From assembly GCA_938008865.1 (NCBI GenBank), contig CALLJA010000228.1:1-6037 (forward strand): a stretch of DNA of 6,037 nucleotides, given 5' to 3'. A model generated the notes under the pieces. That model was not told the DNA's origin and did no database searches. It saw nothing but the letters and a program-made list of their open reading frames with translations. Origin of the DNA: an uncultured Anaerolineales bacterium. Lineage in GTDB: Bacteria; Chloroflexota; Anaerolineae; Anaerolineales; Villigracilaceae. A program made the position numbers and the translations under genes. Of the stretch, positions 1 to 6,037 are shown piece after piece. Positions within the stretch are counted from its first letter, which is position 1. Every line of letters starts with the position of its first letter.

Positions 1-1941
1 TTCTCCGAGGACCCGTTCCTCGCGGGCGAACTGGCCGCCAGCTTCATCAACGGTGTGCAGAGCAAAGGCGTGGGGACCTCCCTCAAGCACTATGCCGCCA
101 ACAACCAGGAGTTCCAGCGCTTCACGATGAGCTCCGAGGTGGACGAGCGCACCCTGCGCGAGATCTACCTGCCCGCCTTCGAGAAGGCCGTCAAGCAGGC
201 CAAACCGTGGACCGTGATGTGCTCGTACAACAAGGTCAACGGCACCTACGCTTCACAGCACCATTACCTGCTGACCGAAATCCTCAAGGAAGAATGGGGC
301 TTCGAGGGTCTGGTCGTCTCGGACTGGGGCGCGGTGCGTGACCGCGTGGCCGCGCTCAAGGCGGGCCTCGACTGGGAAATGCCCGGTCCGCAGGAGCGCC
401 GCGTGCAGGCCGTGGTGGACGCCGTCCGCTCGGGCGAGTTGGACGAAGCCGTCCTCGACGAATCCGTGCGCCGCATCCTGGGCATTGTCTTCAAAGCCAA
501 GCAGACTCCCAAGACGGGCGCCTTCGACGTGGACGCGCATCACGAGCTGGCGCACCAGATCGCCAACGAAGGCATGGTGCTGCTCAAGAACAACGGCCTG
601 CTGCCGCTCCAGGGACAGCAGCACATCGCCGTGATCGGCCGCTCGGCCGAGGCGGCTCACTTCCAGGGCGGCGGCAGTTCGCACATCAACCCGACCAAGG
701 TCGCCATGCCCTTCACTGAATTCAAGGCGCAGGCAGGCAACGCCGAGGTCACTTACGCAGAAGGCTACCCCATCGACAACTCCTTCCGTCAGGATCTAAT
801 CGACCAGGCCGTGACCCTGGCCAAATCCGCGGACGTGGCCGTGCTATACATCGCCCTGCCCACCTTCAAGGAATCCGAAGGCTACGACCGCGTGGACCTT
901 GACCTGACCGACCAGCAGATCGCGTTGATCAAGTCTGTGTCCAAAGTTCAGCCCAACACTGTCGTCGTGCTGAACAACGGCGCGCCCATCGCGGTGAGCG
1001 AGTGGATCGATGGCGTGGCCGCCGTGCTCGAAGGCTGGATGATGGGCCAGGCGGGCGGCGTCTCCATCGCCGACGTGCTGTTCGGCAAGGTCAACCCGTG
1101 CGGCAAGCTGGCCGAGACCTTCCCGATGAAACTCGCTGACACGCCCGCCTACCTCAACTGGCCAGGCGGCGCGGGCGAGGTCCGCTACGGCGAAGGCCTG
1201 TTCATCGGCTACCGCTACTACGATGCCAAGCAGATGCCCGTGCAGTTCCCCTTCGGCTTCGGCTTGAGCTACACCACCTTCAAGTACAGCAACCCGAGCA
1301 TCTCGGCCACCAAGTTCAAGGACGTGGACGGGCTGACGGTCACGGTCGACGTGACCAACACGGGCAAGGTCGCAGGCAAGGAGATCGTGCAGGTCTATGT
1401 CCACGACCAGAAGTCTGCACTGGTGCGCCCACAGAAGGAGCTGAAGGGCTTCGCCAAGGTGGCGCTCGAACCAGGCGAGACCCAAACTGTCTCGATCCAA
1501 CTCGACTTCCGCGCCTTCGCCTACTATCACCCCGAGTACAAGCAGTGGATCACCGAGAACGGCGACTTCGACATCCTGATCGCTGCCTCCGCAGCCGACA
1601 TCCGCCACACGCTGACGGTGACGCTCGAATCGACCCTCAATCTGCCCTGCATCCTCGACATGGAATCCACCGTCCGTGAGTGGATGAGCGACCCGCGCGG
1701 CAAGGTCGTCTTCGGCCCGATGTACGCCATGATGGAGGAACAGACCCGCAAGATGTTCAGCGGCGGGGAAGAGGAGGGCAAGAACGAGCGGTACGGCACC
1801 GATGGTTCCATCGGCATGGACATCATGGACATGGTCGGCGATATGCCGCTGGTCAGCATCCTGATGTGGCAGAAGGACGCCATGCCCATGCACCCCGAAG
1901 ACCTGGTGGCAGGAATGCTTGCTCAAGTCCGCAGCATGTAA
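1..1941 (+). CDS. GH3 beta-glucosidase, 5'-truncated by window edge
   Basis: Retaining family 3 glycoside hydrolase that removes terminal beta-linked glucose from cellobiose, cellodextrins or other beta-glucosides. The frame is open from base 1 (first residues FSEDPFLAGE), so about 100-130 N-terminal residues are missing; 646 are visible. An in-frame GTG at 55 is internal, not the start. Visible order: end of the (beta/alpha)8 barrel (about residues 1-165) with KHYAANNQE at 29-37 and the nucleophile Asp108 in VVSDWG (codon 322-324); alpha/beta sandwich (about 185-425) with the likely acid/base Glu293 in ESEGYDR (codon 877-879); a fibronectin III-like domain (about 440-540); then a methionine-rich tail of about 100 residues. 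A Glu in the second domain and no KHFPGHG motif argue against a NagZ-type hexosaminidase. Beta-xylosidase or mixed activity remains possible. A signal peptide cannot be judged. It lies 85 bases upstream of the cellobiose phosphorylase, probably in the same operon. Family assignment is very secure, exact substrate less so. Confidence 0.95.
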   Translation, partial: FSEDPFLAGELAASFINGVQSKGVGTSLKHYAANNQEFQRFTMSSEVDERTLREIYLPAFEKAVKQAKPWTVMCSYNKVNGTYASQHHYLLTEILKEEWGFEGLVVSDWGAVRDRVAALKAGLDWEMPGPQERRVQAVVDAVRSGELDEAVLDESVRRILGIVFKAKQTPKTGAFDVDAHHELAHQIANEGMVLLKNNGLLPLQGQQHIAVIGRSAEAAHFQGGGSSHINPTKVAMPFTEFKAQAGNAEVTYAEGYPIDNSFRQDLIDQAVTLAKSADVAVLYIALPTFKESEGYDRVDLDLTDQQIALIKSVSKVQPNTVVVLNNGAPIAVSEWIDGVAAVLEGWMMGQAGGVSIADVLFGKVNPCGKLAETFPMKLADTPAYLNWPGGAGEVRYGEGLFIGYRYYDAKQMPVQFPFGFGLSYTTFKYSNPSISATKFKDVDGLTVTVDVTNTGKVAGKEIVQVYVHDQKSALVRPQKELKGFAKVALEPGETQTVSIQLDFRAFAYYHPEYKQWITENGDFDILIAASAADIRHTLTVTLESTLNLPCILDMESTVREWMSDPRGKVVFGPMYAMMEEQTRKMFSGGEEEGKNERYGTDGSIGMDIMDMVGDMPLVSILMWQKDAMPMHPEDLVAGMLAQVRSM

Positions 1942-1972
1942 GAAAAGCGGAACCACATCGTTTTCGAACCTG

Positions 1973-2005
1973 AGCAATGGAAACAAGGGGGGCGTTTCCA
2001 TTGCT
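1973..2005 (+). promoter_or_regulatory. Intercistronic inverted repeat / potential RNA hairpin
   Basis: AGCAATGGAAAC (1973-1984) is perfectly complementary to GTTTCCATTGCT (1994-2005), giving a 12-bp stem with a 9-base loop, AAGGGGGGC, that contains six consecutive G. A G-U pair (1972/2006) could extend it. It sits in the gap between the GH3 stop and the phosphorylase start and ends 8 bases before the Shine-Dalgarno. No T-run follows (next bases TCGCGAATAG), so it is not a standard rho-independent terminator. Plausible roles are an mRNA-stabilising or processing stem between cistrons, a translation-modulating structure, or a widely spaced operator. The repeat is directly seen; any function is inference. 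Confidence 0.6.
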
Positions 2006-2013
2006 TCGCGAAT

Positions 2014-2018
2014 AGGAG
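2014..2018 (+). promoter_or_regulatory. Ribosome binding site of the cellobiose phosphorylase
   Basis: AGGAG lies 8 bases before the ATG at 2027, ideal Shine-Dalgarno spacing. It decides the start: the frame stays open back to an ATG at 1919 inside the GH3 gene, but the 36 extra residues have no family counterpart, whereas MRYGYFDD from 2027 matches the usual GH94 N-terminus. Confidence 0.85.
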
Positions 2019-2026
2019 TTTTAATC

Positions 2027-4504
2027 ATGCGTTACGGTTATTTCGACGACGTCAACCGCGAGTACGTCATCACGCGGCCCGATACCCCCCTGCCCTGGAT
2101 CAACTACCTCGGCAGTGAAAATTACTTTGGCCTGATCTCCAACACGGCGGGCGGATATTCCTTCTACAAGGATGCCCGCCTGCGACGGCTGACCCGCTTC
2201 CGCTACAACAACGCCCCGCTCGACATGGGCGGACGTTACCTCTACCTGCGTGACAATGCCGCCGAGCAGCCCACGTTCTGGTCCCCCACCTGGATGCCCA
2301 CCCGTCATCCCCTGGATTCGTACAAGTGCCAGCACGGCATGGGTTACACCATCATCAAATCCAAGCTGAATGGGATCGGAGCCGAGACGCGTTATTTCGT
2401 GCCCATCGGCACCAACCTCGAGGTCTGGGACCTAACCCTCACCAATCACGGCGTCCAAACGGCGAACCTATCCGTGTTTTCGGCGGTCGAGTTCGCCCTG
2501 TGGGACGCCAACGACGACGCCACCAACTTCCAGCGCAACTACTCCATCGGGCAGGTGGAGATCTGGAAGGACCTCGGGACCATCATCCACAAGACGGAAT
2601 ACCGCGAGCGTCGCGAACACTTCGCCTTCTTCGCCTGCTCCGAGCCGTTGGCAGGCTACGACACCAGCCGCGACGCCTTCCTCGGCCCGTATCGGGGCTG
2701 GGATTCGCCCCAGGTGGCGGAAACAGGCCAATCGTCCAATTCAGAGGCGCATGGCTGGCAGCCGATTGGGTCGCACCACGTCAAGGTCCAGTTGAAGCCC
2801 GGGGAGCAGAAGCGCATCCTCTTCGTGCTGGGCTATCACGAGAACCCGAAGGATGCCAAGTTCGACCCGCCCGATTCGCAGAACGTCAACCGTCAGACCG
2901 TGCTGCCCATCATCCAGCACTATCTCCAGGCCAGCGAGGTGGACGCGGCCTTCGGCGAATTGCGCAAGTATTGGGATAACCTGCTCGGCAAGCTGACGGT
3001 CAAGACCCCCGACACGCATACTGACCGCATGGTCAATATCTGGAACGCCTACCAGACCATGATCACGTTCAACATGAGCCGCTCGGCCTCGTACTTCGAG
3101 AGCGGCATTGGGCGCGGCATGGGCTTCCGCGACTCGAACCAGGATTTGCTAGGCTTCGTGCATCTCATCCCCGAGCGCGCCCGCGAGCGTATCCTCGACC
3201 TGGCCGCCACGCAGCTTCCCTCGGGCGGCGCCTACCACCAATATCAGCCGCTGACCAAGCGCGGCAACAACGATGTCGGCTCGGGCTTCAACGATGACCC
3301 GCATTGGCTGGTGCTGGCCGTGGCGGCCTACGTCAAGGAAACAGGCGACTGGGGCATCCTCGAAGAACCCGTGCCCTACGACAACCAGCCTGGCAGCGAG
3401 ATGCCGCTCCATGAGCATTTGCAGCGCTGCATCCAATACACGCTCGAGCGCCTCGGCCCGCACGGACTTCCGTTGATCGGCCGTGCGGACTGGAACGACT
3501 GCCTCAACCTGAACTGCTTCTCCGACACACCGGGCCAGTCCTTCCAGACCACCACCAGCAAGGATGGCACGGTGGCCGAGAGCGTCTTCATCGCGGGCCT
3601 GTTCGTGCTTTCCGCGAAGGAGATGGCGGGGTTGAGTGAAAAGTTCGGCGCGGAAAGCCGCAAGGATTTCGGACTATTTACGCCCACCTTCTACCTCGAA
3701 AAAGCCGCCGAGATGGAAGCCATCATCTGGCAGCATGGTTGGGACGGAGAATGGTTCCGCCGCGCGTACGATGATTTCGGTCACGTGCTGGGGTCGAAGG
3801 AGAACGAGGAGGGCCAGATCTTCATCGAGCCGCAGGGCATCTGCGTGATGGCCGACCTGGGCCTGGCGGATGGGCGCGCCGAGAAGGCGCTCAACTCGGT
3901 CGAGGAACATCTGGCCACGCCGCATGGCATTGTGCTGCACCAACCTGCCTTTACCCGTTACTACTTGCACCTGGGCGAGATCTCGTCCTACCCGCAGGGC
4001 TACAAGGAAAACGCGGGCATCTTCTGCCACACCAACCCATGGATCATGGTGGCCGAGGCCAAGTTGGGACGCGGCGACCAGGCGTACGACTACTACCTGC
4101 GCATCAACCCGTCAGCGCGGGAGGAATTGAGCGATGTGCATCGTTGCGAGCCATATGTTTATGCGCAAATGATCGCAGGCAAGGACGCGCCCACCCACGG
4201 CGAGGCCAAGAACTCCTGGCTTTCGGGCACGGCCGCCTGGAACTATGTAGCCATCTCGCAGTGGATCCTCGGCATCCGCCCCACCTACGAAGGGCTATGC
4301 GTTGCGCCCGTCATCCCCTTGGCATGGAGCGGCTTCAGCGCGGAACGAGTCTATCGCGGCGTGCGCTACTTCCTCAAGGTCGAGCGCAAAGGCTTGGGCA
4401 ACGGAGTCCAGCTCGAGGTCGAGGGCCAGCCTGTGGCGGGGAACGTCATCCCGCTGCCCGCTGAAGGGACGAAGGAAGTCCATGTGACGGTCAAGGTGTC
4501 GTGA
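2027..4504 (+). CDS. Cellobiose phosphorylase (GH94), complete
   Basis: Inverting phosphorylase: cellobiose + phosphate gives alpha-D-glucose 1-phosphate + D-glucose, expected in the cytoplasm. It conserves the glycosidic bond energy that hydrolysis would waste. The 825-residue product has the usual length for characterised cellobiose phosphorylases, and by recall it resembles the clostridial enzyme over its full length. Visible order: N-terminal beta-sandwich (about 1-290) starting MRYGYFDD and including INYLGSENYFGLISNTAGGY; helical linker; (alpha/alpha)6 catalytic barrel (about 330-745); C-terminal beta-domain. Key residues: -1 subsite loop GRGMGFRDSNQD with Arg363 and Asp369; general acid Asp491 in RADWNDCLNLN (codon 3497-3499); EPYVYAQ, containing the likely +1 subsite Glu; and a phosphate-site region SWLSGTAAW. 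The DWNDCLNLNCFS and SFQTTTSKDG stretches are typical of cellobiose-specific members; cellodextrin phosphorylases are longer. No signal peptide. Its stop overlaps the next GH94 start by one base. Known symbols (cbp, cepA) vary between organisms, so none is assigned. Confidence 0.95.
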   Translation: MRYGYFDDVNREYVITRPDTPLPWINYLGSENYFGLISNTAGGYSFYKDARLRRLTRFRYNNAPLDMGGRYLYLRDNAAEQPTFWSPTWMPTRHPLDSYKCQHGMGYTIIKSKLNGIGAETRYFVPIGTNLEVWDLTLTNHGVQTANLSVFSAVEFALWDANDDATNFQRNYSIGQVEIWKDLGTIIHKTEYRERREHFAFFACSEPLAGYDTSRDAFLGPYRGWDSPQVAETGQSSNSEAHGWQPIGSHHVKVQLKPGEQKRILFVLGYHENPKDAKFDPPDSQNVNRQTVLPIIQHYLQASEVDAAFGELRKYWDNLLGKLTVKTPDTHTDRMVNIWNAYQTMITFNMSRSASYFESGIGRGMGFRDSNQDLLGFVHLIPERARERILDLAATQLPSGGAYHQYQPLTKRGNNDVGSGFNDDPHWLVLAVAAYVKETGDWGILEEPVPYDNQPGSEMPLHEHLQRCIQYTLERLGPHGLPLIGRADWNDCLNLNCFSDTPGQSFQTTTSKDGTVAESVFIAGLFVLSAKEMAGLSEKFGAESRKDFGLFTPTFYLEKAAEMEAIIWQHGWDGEWFRRAYDDFGHVLGSKENEEGQIFIEPQGICVMADLGLADGRAEKALNSVEEHLATPHGIVLHQPAFTRYYLHLGEISSYPQGYKENAGIFCHTNPWIMVAEAKLGRGDQAYDYYLRINPSAREELSDVHRCEPYVYAQMIAGKDAPTHGEAKNSWLSGTAAWNYVAISQWILGIRPTYEGLCVAPVIPLAWSGFSAERVYRGVRYFLKVERKGLGNGVQLEVEGQPVAGNVIPLPAEGTKEVHVTVKVS

Positions 4505-4506
4505 TG
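4493..4506 (+). promoter_or_regulatory. Stop-start overlap and weak ribosome binding site for second GH94 gene
   Basis: TGA of the cellobiose phosphorylase (4502-4504) shares its A with the ATG at 4504-4506 (TGATG), the usual arrangement for translational coupling. AAGGTG at 4493-4498, 5 bases before the ATG, is a modest Shine-Dalgarno inside the upstream gene. An in-frame GTG at 4501 could also serve (GTGA overlap). ATG is preferred because MQYGYFDD then aligns with MRYGYFDD of the neighbour. Confidence 0.7.
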
Positions 4507-6037
4507 CAATACGGTTATTTCGACGACAGCGCCAGAGAATATGTGATTGTGCGCCCCGATACGCCGCAGTCGTGGAGCAATTACCTCGGCTCCACCGAGT
4601 ACGGCGCGATCATCACCAACAACGCGGGCGGCTATGGCTTCTATCAATCGGGCGCGCGCGGACGCTTCCTGCGCCTGCGCTTCAACAACGTGCCGCTCGA
4701 CCAGCCTGGCCGCTACTTCTACCTGCGCGACAACACCAGCGGCGACTACTGGTCGGCTTCGTGGCAGCCCGTCGGCAAGCCGCTCGATCAGTATCAATCC
4801 ACTTGTCGGCATGGGACGGCCTACACGGTCATCACCTCGAACTATGCGGGCATCGCCAGTGAAGCAACCTACTTCGTGCCGCTCGGCCAGAACTTCGAAT
4901 ACTGGCGGCTGAAGGTCACCAACGAGAGCGACCGTCCGCGCGAGCTTTCGGTCTTCTCGTTCTGCGAGTTCACCAATCAGTGGAATACCCAGCAGGATCA
5001 GGTCAACCTGCAATATTCCCTGTTCATCGTGCGCGGCGAACTGACCGACGACAACCTGCTGCGCATCGCCATTCAGGACAACCTGACGCCCGAATCGGAG
5101 GCCTTCTACAAGCACGACCTGGCCATGCATTCGTGGATGGGGATGGCTGGTTCCGCCATCGATGGCTTTGACTCCAGCCGTGAGTCTTTCCTCGGCCCCT
5201 ATCGCGGATACCACAACCCGCTCGTGGTCGAGCAGGGACGCTGCACCGACAGCCAGGTCTATGGCGACAACGCCTGCGGCTCACTGCAAACCAACCTGAC
5301 GCTCCAGCCTGGCGAAAGCCGCGAAGTACTGATCCTGCTCGGCATCGGCGATGCGCGCACGGTCGGCAAGCGGACCTTTGCCGAATTCGGCTCACCCGCC
5401 CGCGCAGACGCCGAACTGCGCAAGCTCAAAGCCAACTGGCACGCCAAACTCGGCAGTCTGACCGTGGACACGCCCGACGAGGAACTCAATCACACGCTCA
5501 ACGTGTGGGGTCTGTACAACTGCCTGATCACCTTCGCCTGGTCACGCGCCGCCAGCCTGGTCTATAACGGCGAACGCGACGGCCTCGGCTTCCGCGACTC
5601 GGTGCAGGACATCCTCGGCGTGCTGGCCGCCATCCCCGAGGAGGCCCGTCAACGGCTGGAGTTGATGCTGACGGGGCAGCTCTCCAACGGCGGCGCGATC
5701 CCCGTCATCAAGCCTTTCGAGCACAAGCCTGGCAGCGAACCCGCGCCTGCCAACGAGGAATATCGCTCCGACGATTGTCTGTGGTTCTTCAACGCCGTGC
5801 CCGCCTATGTGGGCGAGACAGGCGACTTCGACTTCTACAACAAGGTCCTGCCCTATGCCGATTGCGGCGAAGCGACCGTCTTCGGTCATCTGCGCCGCGC
5901 ATTGGAATTCAACCTGGAGCGTACAGGCAAGCACGGCCTGCCCTGCGGCCTCTCCGCCGACTGGAATGACTGTCTGCGCCTCGGCTATTACGGCGAGAGC
6001 CTGTTCGTCGCCTTTCAAGTGCGCCTCGGGCTGACGG
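4504..6037 (+). CDS. Second GH94 glycoside phosphorylase, chitobiose-phosphorylase-like, 3'-truncated
   Basis: Inverting disaccharide phosphorylase that should release an alpha-sugar 1-phosphate from a beta-disaccharide; the exact substrate is unresolved. 511 residues are visible, and roughly 300 C-terminal residues are missing if it has normal GH94 length. The N-terminal beta-sandwich (about 1-300) begins MQYGYFDDSAREYVIVRPDT, clearly paralogous to the upstream enzyme. The catalytic barrel starts near residue 330. Likely general acid is Asp489 in SADWNDCL (codon 5968-5970). Several features depart from cellobiose phosphorylase and resemble, by recall, Vibrio N,N'-diacetylchitobiose phosphorylase: NPLVVEQGRC followed by NACGSL, the WSRAAS segment, SDDCLW, PYADCGEATV, and an Arg358-Asp365 spacing of seven in RDGLGFRD. 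The pocket that contacts an N-acetyl group and the phosphate loop lie beyond the window, so GlcNAc specificity cannot be confirmed. Alternatives are a beta-glucobiose phosphorylase of other linkage or an uncharacterised GH94 subgroup. Family secure, substrate tentative. Confidence 0.9.
   Translation, partial: MQYGYFDDSAREYVIVRPDTPQSWSNYLGSTEYGAIITNNAGGYGFYQSGARGRFLRLRFNNVPLDQPGRYFYLRDNTSGDYWSASWQPVGKPLDQYQSTCRHGTAYTVITSNYAGIASEATYFVPLGQNFEYWRLKVTNESDRPRELSVFSFCEFTNQWNTQQDQVNLQYSLFIVRGELTDDNLLRIAIQDNLTPESEAFYKHDLAMHSWMGMAGSAIDGFDSSRESFLGPYRGYHNPLVVEQGRCTDSQVYGDNACGSLQTNLTLQPGESREVLILLGIGDARTVGKRTFAEFGSPARADAELRKLKANWHAKLGSLTVDTPDEELNHTLNVWGLYNCLITFAWSRAASLVYNGERDGLGFRDSVQDILGVLAAIPEEARQRLELMLTGQLSNGGAIPVIKPFEHKPGSEPAPANEEYRSDDCLWFFNAVPAYVGETGDFDFYNKVLPYADCGEATVFGHLRRALEFNLERTGKHGLPCGLSADWNDCLRLGYYGESLFVAFQVRLGLT

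Noticed and set aside
1973..2010. Rho-independent terminator after the GH3 gene
   Set aside because: The stem is perfect but only moderately GC-rich and is followed by TCGCGAAT rather than a T-tract.
2005..2012. Short palindrome TTCGCGAA as an operator
   Set aside because: Eight bases is too short to be meaningful in GC-rich DNA without a second copy or conservation.
1919..2026. A 36-residue N-terminal extension of the cellobiose phosphorylase from an ATG inside the GH3 gene
   Set aside because: It crosses the hairpin, lacks family similarity, and the ATG at 2027 has an ideal Shine-Dalgarno.
1942..2026. Internal promoter for the phosphorylase genes
   Set aside because: I see no convincing -35/-10 pair with 16-18 base spacing in the gap.
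844..2028. A 394-codon open frame on the minus strand opposite the GH3 gene
   Set aside because: It is antisense to a well-conserved enzyme, its translation is rich in His, Asp and Val as expected from the complement of G/C-ending codons, and it has no recognisable domain.
2033..4527. The 18-base direct repeat TACGGTTATTTCGACGAC (2033-2050 and 4510-4527) as a mobile-element or recombination repeat
   Set aside because: Both copies encode the conserved YGYFDD N-terminal motif of GH94 proteins at the same codon positions, so paralogy explains it.
4366..5214. A 282-codon open frame on the minus strand spanning the GH94 junction
   Set aside because: It covers the ends of two clear GH94 genes and has no family motif; it is a by-product of GC-rich codon use. 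The same applies to the minus-strand frame at 5542-6018.

Overview
The window is a single-strand run of carbohydrate-degradation genes, all on the + strand with almost no non-coding space. It suggests a saccharolytic bacterium with GC-rich DNA (roughly 60% or more by eye) and strong G/C preference at third codon positions. Gene content and protein style would fit an Anaerolineae-type Chloroflexota genome or metagenome bin. That placement is an impression, not something the sequence proves, because there is no rRNA, tRNA or marker gene here.

Layout: (1) bases 1-1941 hold the 3' part of a family GH3 beta-glucosidase; its N-terminus lies upstream of the window. (2) An 85-base gap follows, with a perfect 12-bp inverted repeat and a clear Shine-Dalgarno. 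(3) Bases 2027-4504 hold a complete GH94 cellobiose phosphorylase. (4) A second, divergent GH94 phosphorylase starts at 4504, sharing one base with the preceding stop codon (TGATG), and runs off the window at 6037. Its -1 subsite loop resembles N,N'-diacetylchitobiose phosphorylase more than cellobiose phosphorylase.

Together the genes look like an operon for disposing of short beta-linked oligosaccharides. GH3 would hydrolyse beta-glucosides to free sugar. The first GH94 would split cellobiose with phosphate to alpha-glucose 1-phosphate and glucose, saving ATP. The second GH94 would extend this to another disaccharide. No transporter, regulator, mobile element, RNA gene or CRISPR array is visible. 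I found no clearly new biological system. The most useful leads are the paired, functionally divergent GH94 paralogs, the hairpin ahead of the first of them, and the methionine-rich tail of the GH3 enzyme.
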